NCBI GenBank assembly: GCA_001917895.1
Contig: MNEW01000012.1
Location: 1 to 57,434, forward strand
Source of the DNA: Actinobacteria bacterium 13_1_40CM_66_12
GTDB lineage: Bacteria; Chloroflexota; Dormibacteria; Dormibacterales; Dormibacteraceae
DNA length: 57,434 nucleotides
Reading direction: 5' to 3'
Of this stretch, positions 21,963 to 29,396 are shown piece by piece. Below the pieces are notes generated by a model. It was not told the origin of the DNA and made no database searches. It was given only the letters and a program-made list of their open reading frames with translations. Made by a program: the position numbers and the translations under genes. Every line of letters begins with the position of its first letter. Position 1 is the first letter of the stretch.

Positions 21963-22685
21963 GTGCCGGGAGTGCTCGCGCTGGCGGGAGGGAACGAGTT
22001 CAACCCGGGCAACGAAGAACAGGACCGCGTCCTCGCCGCGGCCGCCGGCTCCGGGGCCACCTACGTCGTGCCGACGGCGGCGGCGCGGCAGGCTCCTGAT
22101 CGCGCCGTGGCCCACGCCCAGGAGTGGTTCCGTCAGTTCCGCCTCGAGCTTGAGGAGCTGCCGGTCCTCAAGCGCGGAGACGCCATGTCCCCAAAGCTGG
22201 CGGAGCGGGCCCGAACCGGCGGATTCTTCTACCTGGTCGGGGGCGATCCGGGCTTGGTCGCCCAGGTCCTGCGCGGCTCGACGGTATGGCGAGCGATGTT
22301 CGAGGCCTGGCGTGACGGGGCATCCCTGGCCGGTTCTTCGGCGGGAGCCATGGCCCTGTGCAGCCACACGCTCGTGCGGGCTGTCTGGCCCAACCGCTTC
22401 AACCGGAGGCCTGCCGACGCACTCGGCCTGCTCGCCGGCACCGCCGTCCTGCCGCACTTCGACGCATTCGGAGGGCGTTGGGTAGAGTCGGCGCAGGCAG
22501 CGGCCCCCGAGCTGACGCTGCTCGGCGTCGACGAGCGAAGCGCCGCGGTGTGGCACGACGGAATGTGGCGAGCGATGGGCCCCGGCGCTGTGACTGTCAT
22601 CAAAGGCAATAAGGTCCGGCGGTTCGAGTCTGGTCAAGACGTCGTGGGTTTGCGCTCCCCCACCCGTAGACTTCCGAGCCAGTGA
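21963..22685 (+). CDS. Peptidase S51 (cyanophycinase/dipeptidase E)-like protein
   Basis: A 240-residue protein of the class I glutamine amidotransferase-like fold related to peptidase S51. The nucleophile elbow is ASLAGSSAGAMALC. The strand GGFFYLVGGDPG and the segment AVLPHFDAFGGRWV match cyanophycinase and PepE. The N-terminal VLALAGGNEFNPGNEEQD is the first beta strand and loop. It has no signal peptide, so a cytoplasmic peptidase of unknown specificity is most likely. GTG 21963 is set by the leaderless promoter. The stop overlaps the GTG of the next hydrolase (GTGA). Confidence 0.8.
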   Translation: MPGVLALAGGNEFNPGNEEQDRVLAAAAGSGATYVVPTAAARQAPDRAVAHAQEWFRQFRLELEELPVLKRGDAMSPKLAERARTGGFFYLVGGDPGLVAQVLRGSTVWRAMFEAWRDGASLAGSSAGAMALCSHTLVRAVWPNRFNRRPADALGLLAGTAVLPHFDAFGGRWVESAQAAAPELTLLGVDERSAAVWHDGMWRAMGPGAVTVIKGNKVRRFESGQDVVGLRSPTRRLPSQ

Positions 22686-23587
22686 TCGGTACGGCGCGCC
22701 GCACATCAAAGTTGATCCAACCGGGTTTCATCGACATCGGCTCCTTGCGCGTGCACCACCTGCAGGGCGGCAGGGGCTCGCCGGTGATCTTCATCCACGG
22801 ACTGGGGTCATCGAGCTACATGGAGTGGCGCTACAACCTCGAGCCAACAGCGATCCGGCATCGCGTGTTCGCGCCCGACCTTCCGGGATACGGCCGCACG
22901 GAAAAGCCGCGTGCGCGCTATACGATCCCTTACTTCGCGCGTTTCGTCGAGCGTTACATCGAAGACCGCGGCCTGCGGTCCGCGGTGATTGTCGGCGCCT
23001 CTCTCGGCGGGCGAATCGCGCTCGAGCTCGCGCTCGAGCAGCCGCGGCTCGCGCGCAAGCTCGTGCTCGTCAACACACTTGGTCTCGGCCGCCCGCAGGT
23101 ACGGATGGCGCAGATGGCTTACGGCCTGGTGACCATCCCCCGCGTCGGTGAGGCCGTGATGAGGTTCACGCGCGGCGCCTTGGGCTGGGCGTCGCCGAGC
23201 ATGATCCGGCGCGTGGCGGCCCGCTATGCGGGCACGAGCGCGGACCTCGAGAGGTCGATGGATGACGCCTACCTCGAGGATCTTCGCGAGCTGTACGCGA
23301 CGGACGACTTCCACAACGCGTATCTCTCGACCGTCAGGTCGTTGATCAATCCGCGTGCGCTTTTCGGCGGACATCACGACGTGACGACGAGGTTGAACGA
23401 GATCAAGGTCCCGCTCCAGCTCATCTGGGGGGCGGACGATCCTCTCTTCCCGCTCGCCCATGCGGCGCGCGCCCATGCGCTGGTCGCGCATTCGCGGCTC
23501 GCCGTCATCGAGGGGGCCGGCCACTCACCGCAGGCAGAGCGGCCGGAGGAGTTCAACCGCGTCCTCCTCGACTTCCTCGCCAGCTAG
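22682..23587 (+). CDS. Alpha/beta hydrolase
   Basis: A 301-residue alpha/beta hydrolase. The oxyanion region is VIFIHGLGSSSYMEW, the nucleophile VIVGASLGGRIA, the acid WGADDPLFP, and the histidine EGAGHSPQAERPEEFNR. Between them is a cap domain of about 110 residues. The GTG start overlaps the peptidase stop. The next gene, a PlsC-like acyltransferase, follows within 5 nt, so peptidase, hydrolase and acyltransferase form one operon. A lipase, esterase or haloperoxidase-like role is possible, and the substrate is unknown. Confidence 0.85.
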   Translation: MIGTARRTSKLIQPGFIDIGSLRVHHLQGGRGSPVIFIHGLGSSSYMEWRYNLEPTAIRHRVFAPDLPGYGRTEKPRARYTIPYFARFVERYIEDRGLRSAVIVGASLGGRIALELALEQPRLARKLVLVNTLGLGRPQVRMAQMAYGLVTIPRVGEAVMRFTRGALGWASPSMIRRVAARYAGTSADLERSMDDAYLEDLRELYATDDFHNAYLSTVRSLINPRALFGGHHDVTTRLNEIKVPLQLIWGADDPLFPLAHAARAHALVAHSRLAVIEGAGHSPQAERPEEFNRVLLDFLAS

Positions 23588-23591
23588 GAGT

Positions 23592-24326
23592 CTGGCAGCG
23601 GATCCTGACCCGCCGGCGCCAAAGCAGTACACCGGTCCGGAATACCGGGCGCTCGTCGGCGCCCCGCTCGATCCGCTCGTCCACCCGGACCCCAAGCATC
23701 CTCCGCGCCTCTACAAGCTGATCCGGCGAATCGTCCGCTGGTTGGTGCTGCACCTGTTCCGGATCACTGTGACCGGGGTGGAGAACATCCCCGATCCGCC
23801 GTACATCATCGCGGCCAACCACCAGGCGTGGTTCGATCCGGCTTTCATCATCCCGTTCTTTCCGGAAGCGCCAATGATCTACACGATGGCGAAGCGCGAG
23901 ACGGTCTTCAATCGCGCCTGGAAGCGCCGCCTGCTGCCGCTGGTCGGGGTGTTTCCGATCTCACCCCATCGCGGCGAGCTCGATGAAGCCGGCCTGCGCA
24001 CGGTCTACCAGATCCTCGAGCGTGGTGGCGTGGTCCTCATCTTTCCCGAAGGCCGCTACTCGCGCGGGCGCGCCCTGCGCCCTCTTAAGGTCGGGATCGG
24101 TCACTTCGCCCTCCAGGCCGGCGTGCCGATATCACCCGTCGCCGTTCGAGGGACTGATGTGCTGCGACCATTCAGCCGCATCGACGTGAACGTCGGTCCT
24201 CCGGTTCGCCCCGACCCTCCGGCGTGGTGGACCGTCGGGCAGAGGGTGGCGCAGGTCGTCGAAAACGTCCAGCGCGCCATCTCCTCGGGTCTTCAGCGCC
24301 GCCGGACCCGGCGACCGGAACGCTAG
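23592..24326 (+). CDS. PlsC-like 1-acyl-glycerol-phosphate acyltransferase (CTG start likely)
   Basis: An acyltransferase of the LPLAT family, about 244 residues, that acylates lysophosphatidate or a related lipid at the membrane. Motifs are the NHQAWFD form of HX4D, the FPEGRYSRG form of FPEG-x-R, and VPISPVAVRGTD. The amphipathic N-terminal segment PPRLYKLIRRIVRWLVLHLF is a likely membrane anchor. No ATG, GTG or TTG lies between the upstream stop (23585-23587) and a TTG in the middle of that helix. ATG 23460 and 23475 would overlap the hydrolase by more than 110 bp with a low-complexity tail. CTG 23592, beside an AGGAG, is the best start, although the spacing is short. Confidence 0.8.
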   Translation: MAADPDPPAPKQYTGPEYRALVGAPLDPLVHPDPKHPPRLYKLIRRIVRWLVLHLFRITVTGVENIPDPPYIIAANHQAWFDPAFIIPFFPEAPMIYTMAKRETVFNRAWKRRLLPLVGVFPISPHRGELDEAGLRTVYQILERGGVVLIFPEGRYSRGRALRPLKVGIGHFALQAGVPISPVAVRGTDVLRPFSRIDVNVGPPVRPDPPAWWTVGQRVAQVVENVQRAISSGLQRRRTRRPER

Positions 24327-24335
24327 CCGTTCGTC

Positions 24336-24360
24336 GCCCCCGTGCTTTAATCCGGGGGCT
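24336..24360 (+). promoter_or_regulatory. Hairpin and -10 box before the SDR gene
   Basis: GCCCCC (24336-24341) and GGGGGC (24354-24359) pair around a loop that contains TTTAAT (24346-24351), a -10-like box 9 nt before TTG 24361. It may terminate the plsC transcript, start the next one, or both. Confidence 0.4.
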
Positions 24361-25305
24361 TTGCATCTGGTCATCGGCGCCGGCGAGTTCCTGGGCGGCC
24401 ACGTCTCCAAGGCGCTGGCGAGCGAAGCGCCGGTCATCGAGCTGAACGCGGACGCGGACGACGAGACGCTCGCCGATGCGATCAAAACGGTCGAGGTCGT
24501 GCACAGCTGCGCGGAGACCTGGTCGCCCGCGCACCGCCTCCAGTACCGGCGCGATCCGCCACGTTTGCTCCAGAGAGTCGTGCAGGCGTCCCGCCGCGCC
24601 GGGGTTCGACGGATCGTCCATATCTCGACCGCCGATGTCTACGGCTCCGACCAGTTCGCCAAAATCACCGAGAAGTCGAGGCTGCGACCAACCCACTCGT
24701 ACGAGCGCCTGAAGCTGCACGAGGAGAGCTGGCTTCTCGACGAGGCCCAGGATCTGGAGGTGGTCGTCCTCCGGCCGGCGCGGATATTCGGTACCGGCGA
24801 GGACTGGATGCTGCCGAACCTGATGAGGGCCATGGCCCGCGGTCGCGTCTGGCTGCCCGGTGGCGGCCGCATCTTGCAGACGTTCGTCGCAGCGGAAGAC
24901 GTCGGCCGGGCCTGCCTGGCGGCCGCCGACCGCGGACGCGCTGGAAAGAGCTACCTGGTCGGCGGCTTCGACGCCACGTGGCGAGACCTGCTGGAGTCGT
25001 GCGCCCGCGCGGCGGGCGTCGGGACCGAGATCGTCAACGTGCCCTACGACTTCGCATACCTACGAGCGTTGATGACTGAAACCGCCGCCGCCCGCGGCGC
25101 GGTGGTATGGCCGGGGGTCTATGCGGTGGACGTGATCGGCAAGCCGCACCAGGTCGACGACTCGTGGTCGCGCCGCGAGCTGACCTGGTCGCCATCGGTC
25201 GGCAGCTTCGAGCAGGCGATGCCGCAGATGGCCGCATGGTTATCGGACCTGCCGGGACTTGAGCCACTGCGTGAACCGGAGGCTATTTCACCGCCAGGCA
25301 CGTGA
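24361..25305 (+). CDS. NAD-dependent epimerase/dehydratase (extended SDR)
   Basis: A 314-residue Rossmann-fold protein starting at TTG 24361. The nucleotide-binding motif is VIGAGEFLGGHV. The catalytic region has ISTADVYGSDQ and the YxxxK motif SYERLKLHEE, and later PARIFGTGEDW and TFVAAEDVGRA, as in nucleotide-sugar epimerases and 3-beta-hydroxysteroid dehydrogenase-like SDRs. There is no membrane segment. The substrate is not evident. The galU gene nearby makes a sugar-nucleotide role conceivable but not shown. The 3' end overlaps the Lrp-type gene on the other strand by 23 bp. Confidence 0.85.
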   Translation: MHLVIGAGEFLGGHVSKALASEAPVIELNADADDETLADAIKTVEVVHSCAETWSPAHRLQYRRDPPRLLQRVVQASRRAGVRRIVHISTADVYGSDQFAKITEKSRLRPTHSYERLKLHEESWLLDEAQDLEVVVLRPARIFGTGEDWMLPNLMRAMARGRVWLPGGGRILQTFVAAEDVGRACLAAADRGRAGKSYLVGGFDATWRDLLESCARAAGVGTEIVNVPYDFAYLRALMTETAAARGAVVWPGVYAVDVIGKPHQVDDSWSRRELTWSPSVGSFEQAMPQMAAWLSDLPGLEPLREPEAISPPGT

Positions 25306-25510
25306 CGGTTTTGAACACGCCGTCGATTTTCTGAATCTTGTCGACGATCAACGAACCGATGGAGTTGACATCTGGCGCCTCGCACACGGCGATGACGTCG
25401 TACTCGCCCGTGATCGCATCGGCCGCGGTAATTCCACTGGTCCCTTCCATCTTCTTGGCCACCTCGAGGGCTCGCCCGGGAGACGCGTTGATCAGGACAT
25501 AAGCCTTCAT
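25283..25510 (-). CDS. Stand-alone Lrp/AsnC ligand-binding (RAM) domain protein
   Basis: A 75-residue protein equal to the RAM domain of Lrp/AsnC regulators, without a DNA-binding helix-turn-helix. It reads KAYVLINASPGRALEVAKKM, then GEYDVIAVCEAPD and GSLIVDKIQKIDGVFKTVT. RAM domains bind amino acids and assemble into rings. ATG 25516 is also possible, but ATG 25510 lies about 7 nt after a GGGGG stretch and starts the conserved strand. The next gene in the same direction upstream is a threonine dehydratase, so an amino-acid sensing role is plausible. Such proteins may modulate full-length Lrp proteins by mixed assembly. Confidence 0.85.
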   Translation of the reverse strand: MKAYVLINASPGRALEVAKKMEGTSGITAADAITGEYDVIAVCEAPDVNSIGSLIVDKIQKIDGVFKTVTCLAVK

Positions 25511-25561
25511 GCACATACCCCCAAATCCGACACTGCGAGAACGGTCTTCAGCGTACCCCTG

Positions 25562-26545
25562 TCAGCGTGACTTGAGGGCCCGGATCATGACCTCGTCAGT
25601 TACGTTGGCCCCCGACAGGACCACGACCACCTTCTCATTGGGGCTGGGGCTGTAGTGGTAGAGAAGGGCTGCGATGGCGGCCGCGCCGGCCGGCTCGGCC
25701 AGCAGATGCTCCCACTCGAACAGAAGCCGAATCGCTCGCAGCATCTCCTCGTCCTGGACGATCAGGACTTCGTCGACGTATCGCCTCGCCAGATCGAACG
25801 TCAGCTTTCCTGGAGCCGATGCGGCCAGCCCGTCGGCGATGGTGTTGACGCGGTCGAGGGTGACGATGCGGCCGGCCTCGAGCGATCGGCGCATCCCGTC
25901 GGCCCCGGCCGGCTCGGCCCCGATGACCTTGATGTTCGGTCGCCTCTCCTTCAAATACAGGGAGATGCCGCCGATCAGCCCGCCACCGCCTATCGGTACC
26001 AGCACCGTGTCGACGTCTTCGAGGTCGCGCAGCAGCTCGACCGCTATCGACCCCTGGCCCGCGATCACGTCGGGATCGTCGAAGGCGTGCACGAAAATTG
26101 CGCCGCCCTGCTCCTGATGGCGCATCGCCTCGAGGTAGGCGTCGTTATAGTTGCGGCCGGCCGGCACGACCTGAGCGCCGAGCCGCCGGATGGCCTCGAC
26201 CTTGAGCTCGTTGGCGGTCTCGGGGACGTAGACCGTGGCGGGGATCTTGAACGTGGCCGCGGCGTAAGCCACGCCCTGGCCGTGATTTCCCGCCGAAGCG
26301 GTGATCACGCCCGCGGACCGCTCCTCCGGATGCAAACGCATCACTTTGGTCAGGGCGCCTCTCACCTTGAAGGCGCGGATGGGCTGGATCGATTCGACCT
26401 TGATATGCACGTAGCAGCGCGCCTTGTCGGTGAACGCGCGCGAATACTGGAGCGGGGTGGGGGCCAAGAACGGCGCGAGGTCACGTGCGGCGGCCTCAAC
26501 GGAGCTGGGCGTAATGCCAGCAGTTTCGTGCTCGACTTCCCTCAA
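25562..26545 (-). CDS. ilvA: Threonine/serine dehydratase (no regulatory domain)
   Basis: A 327-residue PLP enzyme of fold type II that deaminates threonine to 2-oxobutyrate, and serine to pyruvate. The PLP lysine is in IRAFKVRGAL, the phosphate loop in ASAGNHGQGVAYAA, and the glycine loop in PIGGGGLIGGIS. It lacks the C-terminal ACT domain of biosynthetic IlvA, so it resembles TdcB-type or short IlvA enzymes. The frame is open to 27229, but that part is antisense to other genes. I place the start at TTG 26545, 10 nt after a TATCAT -10 box. 2-Oxobutyrate breakdown gives propionyl-CoA, which links to pccB and mutA in this window. Confidence 0.88.
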   Translation of the reverse strand: MREVEHETAGITPSSVEAAARDLAPFLAPTPLQYSRAFTDKARCYVHIKVESIQPIRAFKVRGALTKVMRLHPEERSAGVITASAGNHGQGVAYAAATFKIPATVYVPETANELKVEAIRRLGAQVVPAGRNYNDAYLEAMRHQEQGGAIFVHAFDDPDVIAGQGSIAVELLRDLEDVDTVLVPIGGGGLIGGISLYLKERRPNIKVIGAEPAGADGMRRSLEAGRIVTLDRVNTIADGLAASAPGKLTFDLARRYVDEVLIVQDEEMLRAIRLLFEWEHLLAEPAGAAAIAALLYHYSPSPNEKVVVVLSGANVTDEVMIRALKSR

Positions 26546-26555
26546 CGCTCGGTCA

Positions 26556-26561
26556 ATGATA
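26556..26561 (-). promoter_or_regulatory. -10 box of the threonine dehydratase gene
   Basis: TATCAT (26561-26556, minus strand) is close to the TATAAT consensus and ends 10 nt before TTG 26545. On the plus strand the same bases lie just before ATG 26567 of the small ORF. Confidence 0.5.
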
Positions 26562-26566
26562 GGTGG

Positions 26567-26740
26567 ATGACTGACGAGCTCGACCGGATCGAACCACGTG
26601 AAAGTGCACACGTCAGGGCCCGTGACAAGAAGGTCCGTGGACCGAAAGTGATCGCCGTCAATCCGGGACTCAAGACCCTCGCTCTGCACATCGCCGGCAA
26701 GAGAAAGAAGCCCAGGCCGAAGCCGACCGACCAGCCCTAA
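26567..26740 (+). CDS. 57-residue basic small protein
   Basis: A short frame fills the only gap between ilvA and the thioesterase. It begins MTDELDRIEPRESAHVRARDKK and ends in a Lys/Arg/Pro-rich tail GKRKKPRPKPTDQP. No membrane segment or known domain is visible. The stop TAA overlaps the stop of the convergent thioesterase gene. There is an AGGTGG immediately before the ATG, too close to act as a normal ribosome site. The strongly basic tail suggests nucleic-acid or ribosome association, but that is a guess. It could also be a chance frame. Confidence 0.45.
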   Translation: MTDELDRIEPRESAHVRARDKKVRGPKVIAVNPGLKTLALHIAGKRKKPRPKPTDQP

Positions 26741-27102
26741 AAGACGGCCGGGACGATGGCGCGCTTGTGCGTGCCGGAGCCCAGCAGCACGTCGCCCTGG
26801 TGGCACGCGACATCGAAGTAGAGCTTGTTGCCCTTGACCTCGGTCAGCTTCGTCGTCACGAGGATCGTGGTTCCAGGCGCGGCGGGGGCCACGTGGCGCA
26901 CGTGCACCTCGTAGCCGACCGTGGTGTGGCCCGCGGGAAGCAGGTTCTCGAGAGAGCGGTGGCTCGTGATCTCCATCAAACCGATCATGGCCGGCGTTGC
27001 AAACGTCCCTTTGCCACCAACGTGGGTCGTGATCAGGTCGCCGTCTACGACTCGCTGCAGCCGGCCCTCGATTCCGGGCTCGATGCGGTCGATGCTCTCC
27101 AC
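26737..27102 (-). CDS. FlK-like hotdog thioesterase
   Basis: A 121-residue single hotdog-fold protein similar to fluoroacetyl-CoA thioesterase FlK and related acyl-CoA thioesterases. The region HVGGKGTFATPAMIGLMEITSHRSL carries the Thr and Glu positions of the FlK active site, and VGYEVHVRHVAPAAPG carries the His. The C-terminal strand is LFDVACHQGDVLLGSGTHKR-like. GTG 27102 is the start. The gene is divergent from galU, with 17 bp between starts. Substrate range cannot be inferred, and most relatives are general acyl-CoA thioesterases rather than true FlK. Confidence 0.8.
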   Translation of the reverse strand: MESIDRIEPGIEGRLQRVVDGDLITTHVGGKGTFATPAMIGLMEITSHRSLENLLPAGHTTVGYEVHVRHVAPAAPGTTILVTTKLTEVKGNKLYFDVACHQGDVLLGSGTHKRAIVPAVF

Positions 27103-27106
27103 ACCT

Positions 27107-27119
27107 TAGATTGTCCTCG
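27107..27119 (+). promoter_or_regulatory. Leaderless promoter -10 of galU
   Basis: TAGATT (27107-27112) ends 7 nt before GTG 27120. A TTG at 27111 is in frame but lies within the box, so GTG 27120 is preferred. Confidence 0.5.
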
Positions 27120-28004
27120 GTGAGAACTCTGCCCGTTCGTAAGGCGATCATCACCGCGGCTGGGCTCGGCACCCGATTCCTGCCCGCCACCAAGGCCCAG
27201 CCGAAAGAGATGCTGCCGCTGGTCGACAAGCCGGCGATTCAGTACAGCGTCGAGGAAGCGATAGCGAGCGGCATCGAAGAGGTGATCATGGTGACCGGCG
27301 GCGGCAAGCGCGCCATCGTCGACCACTTCGACCGATCGCTGGAGCTCGAGCACTACCTGCGCGAGCGCGGCCGGAACGACCTGCTGAGCATTCTGGCCGC
27401 GGTCGACGCGATTGCCGACAAGGTCGACATCACGTACATCCAGCAGCGTGAGCCGCGCGGGCTGGGGCACGCGATCTGGACCGCTCGCCGGCTGGTAGGC
27501 GACGAGCCGTGCGCCGCCCTTCTGCCCGACGACGTCATCCTCGGCACCGAGCCGTGTCTCGGACAGCTGATCAAGGCGTATCACCAGACCGGCGCCACCG
27601 TGCTGGCCGCACGGCGCGTGCCCAAGGACCAGGTGAGCCGCTACGGCATCATCGCCACCGGAAAGTCCCAAGGCGGCCTGCACGAAGTCACCGACGTCAT
27701 CGAGAAACCGTCCGCGGATGACGCACCGTCAAACCTGGCCAGCCTCGGTCGCTACGTGCTGTTGCCGGCCGTGTTCGAGGAGCTGGGCCGCACCGAGCCT
27801 GGGGCCGGGAATGAGATCCAGCTGCTCGATGCGGTCAGGCGGACGCTGCAGCATTCGCGGGTGGTCGCGCTCGAGTTCGAAGGCGACTATTACGACCTCG
27901 GCACGGTCGCCGGCTACCTGAAGGCCAACGTCGGCTTGGCCCTCATGCGCGAGGGCCTGAGAGACGTGCTTGCGCCCCTCCTCAAGGAGCTTCTCCGGGA
28001 GTAG
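27120..28004 (+). CDS. galU: UTP-glucose-1-phosphate uridylyltransferase
   Basis: A 294-residue nucleotidyltransferase that makes UDP-glucose from UTP and glucose 1-phosphate for cell-envelope glycans and trehalose. The signature ITAAGLGTRFLPATKAQPKE is followed by MLPLVDKPAIQYSVEEA, then VTGGGKRAIVDHFD, the metal-binding LLPDDVILG, VIEKPSADDAPSNLASLGRY-type sequence, and EIQLLDAV. Length and motif order are typical of bacterial GalU. The epimerase at 24361-25305 could use a related nucleotide sugar. Confidence 0.93.
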   Translation: MRTLPVRKAIITAAGLGTRFLPATKAQPKEMLPLVDKPAIQYSVEEAIASGIEEVIMVTGGGKRAIVDHFDRSLELEHYLRERGRNDLLSILAAVDAIADKVDITYIQQREPRGLGHAIWTARRLVGDEPCAALLPDDVILGTEPCLGQLIKAYHQTGATVLAARRVPKDQVSRYGIIATGKSQGGLHEVTDVIEKPSADDAPSNLASLGRYVLLPAVFEELGRTEPGAGNEIQLLDAVRRTLQHSRVVALEFEGDYYDLGTVAGYLKANVGLALMREGLRDVLAPLLKELLRE

Positions 28005-28025
28005 CTGAGGGCCTCTCGGGGAGGT

Positions 28026-28053
28026 TTGGAAGGCAGCGGCCGGTGGCTATACT
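28026..28053 (+). promoter_or_regulatory. Promoter of the 90-residue protein gene
   Basis: TTGGAA (28026-28031), a 16-bp spacer and TATACT (28048-28053) make one of the clearest promoters here. The leader to ATG 28099 would be about 38 nt, so this gene is not leaderless. Confidence 0.6.
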
Positions 28054-28098
28054 TGGAATACGCTCTATGAGCCGAATCCCCGCCCGAGTGGTGTACCT

Positions 28099-28371
28099 AT
28101 GGCTATTTCAGGACGAAGAAAGTTCGACGACGACAAAGTTGTCAAATACGAGACCGCGGAGAAGGACTTCGAGGTCGAGGTTTCGCGCACCCTCAACAAA
28201 TGGTGCGTCACCGTCTACCAGATGCCGGACAGGCAGATCCTGGTCCAGGACTTCTTCCCGGAGCGCTGGAAGGCGCTCGCGCGCGCCCAGGACTTCCTTC
28301 GTCTCCTGAACCAGCGTAAGAAGAAGGAAGAGGAAGGGCTGGCGGGCAACCGCGACGACGACGACTTTTAG
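28099..28371 (+). CDS. 90-residue charged protein of unknown function
   Basis: A small soluble protein not assigned to a family. It begins MAISGRRKFDDDKVVKYET and contains the strands FEVEVSRTLNKWCVTVYQMP and RQILVQDFFPERWKALARAQDFLRLL. A Lys/Glu stretch and an Asp-rich end (NRDDDDF) follow. The pattern suggests a short beta meander plus one helix. It has a good promoter and is followed by copy B of the structured element, about 30 nt after its stop. Its own promoter and compact fold support a real gene. Confidence 0.7.
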   Translation: MAISGRRKFDDDKVVKYETAEKDFEVEVSRTLNKWCVTVYQMPDRQILVQDFFPERWKALARAQDFLRLLNQRKKKEEEGLAGNRDDDDF

Positions 28372-28401
28372 GTCTAGCTAGAATTCACCGCTCGTGAGAT
28401 T

Positions 28402-28497
28402 ACGGTCGAGGACTTCGTCCTCGCCCGTGGGCTCCTAACCACGTATGGAGGCGTCTGGATGGTGCACGCTGGGGACGGCCGGAGTAATCCGGCCTTA
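28402..28497 (+). repeat. Structured intergenic element, copy B
   Basis: Second copy of the element at 17877. Stem 1 pairs ACGG-CGAGGAC (28402-28413) with GTCCTCG-CCGT (28417-28428) across a TTC loop with one mismatch. The upper stem differs from copy A but is still paired. CGTGG, GCTCCT, CCACG and GGAGGCG are conserved. Stem 3 is GGCCGGA (28477-28483), loop GTAA, TCCGGCC (28488-28494), with one base pair exchanged relative to copy A. The rest of 28372-28548 holds only a TTGACA (28510-28515) and a purine-rich leader. Confidence 0.7.
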
Positions 28498-28548
28498 GAG
28501 CGTCGCATTTGACATTCTTTGAGAGATGAACGGGAGAGGTAGCCGCTC

Positions 28549-28779
28549 GTGAACTGGGCTTTCGTGCGGAGGGAGTGGGGGGCCGTAACGTTCGTGCTGA
28601 CGGTGATCGTCGGCATGGTCGTGGTCCCGCTTGCGCTCTACTTCACCAACCAGGGCCCCGCGCCGGTGGCCGTGCCGAACATCACCACTGCCAGCAGCCC
28701 TCGCGCCGCGAGCAGCGTCACGTCACCCTCGCCATCGCCGGCCACGACGCCCTCGCCGTCGCCGAGCCCGTCGAAATAG
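28549..28779 (+). CDS. 76-residue single-pass membrane protein with Ser/Pro tail
   Basis: A short membrane protein starting at GTG 28549. It has a basic-aromatic N-terminus (MNWAFVRREWGA), one hydrophobic helix (VTFVLTVIVGMVVVPLALYF), and an extracytoplasmic tail of low complexity ending in SPSPSPATTPSPSPSPSK. GGGAGAGG lies about 9 nt before the start. No family is recognised. The tail resembles cell-wall-spanning or glycosylated linkers. It lies just downstream of element copy B. Confidence 0.6.
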   Translation: MNWAFVRREWGAVTFVLTVIVGMVVVPLALYFTNQGPAPVAVPNITTASSPRAASSVTSPSPSPATTPSPSPSPSK

Positions 28780-28792
28780 CTCTCGGGCGGCG

Positions 28793-29332
28793 CTAGCCGG
28801 CCAGCTTCCAGAGGAGCCGGTCGCCGTTAGAGCGCACGATCTCCTCGATGGGGAGCACGATGTCCGCTACCGAGGCCCTCTCGCTGGTCACGCGCATCTC
28901 GATCACATCCGCGAGTCGCAGGCGCGCCGTCTCGGCGCAGTCGCGCAGGAACGTGAACACCACGGGACGCACGAGATTCAGCACGTATGACGTGTGCGCG
29001 GGCTCTCCATCGGAGAGCGTTGGGCCGGCCAGGCTGCGATCGCGAAAAGCGAGCACGACGACCTGGTCGCTCAACATCACCGGATCGCTCCAGGCGTATG
29101 CCGAACCTTCGATACCGCGGAGAAGCTGGAGCAGCTCCGCGAGCCGCCGCATCGGCGGCGGTGGTCCTTCAATGAGCAGGGGAACGTCGCGCTGCGGTTC
29201 CTGGAAGCTCTGGGAGCGGTACTGGGCCGTGAACCCCAGATCGGAGATCCCGGCGAACGGCGCTGGGACCTTGATCGTCACCTCGGACAGGGGCTGGTTG
29301 CTGGAGCGCATAGTCTTGCCGCCGCCTTTCAT
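28793..29332 (-). CDS. Protein of unknown function, 179 residues
   Basis: An apparently soluble protein without a family I can name. It has no signal peptide. Readable segments are SEVTIKVPAPFAGISDLG, RRLAELLQLLRGIEGSAYAWSD, QVVVLAFRDRSLAG and RLADVIEMRVTSERASVADIVLPIEEI, giving a mixed alpha/beta pattern. ATG 29332 and ATG 29311 are both possible starts. It is divergent from the CoA-transferase gene, and the short AT-rich stretch between them (TATTAA/TTAATA) may serve both as promoter. Confidence 0.65.
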   Translation of the reverse strand: MKGGGKTMRSSNQPLSEVTIKVPAPFAGISDLGFTAQYRSQSFQEPQRDVPLLIEGPPPPMRRLAELLQLLRGIEGSAYAWSDPVMLSDQVVVLAFRDRSLAGPTLSDGEPAHTSYVLNLVRPVVFTFLRDCAETARLRLADVIEMRVTSERASVADIVLPIEEIVRSNGDRLLWKLAG

Positions 29333-29396
29333 GACCTATTAACGCATGGAAGCCCCAGAACCGTCTCCTTCACGTGGACGAGAATTGAACGCCGAG

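Noticed and set aside
22610..22640. tRNA-like GGTTCGAGTC
   Set aside because: Lies inside the S51-like gene and no cloverleaf arms can be formed around it.
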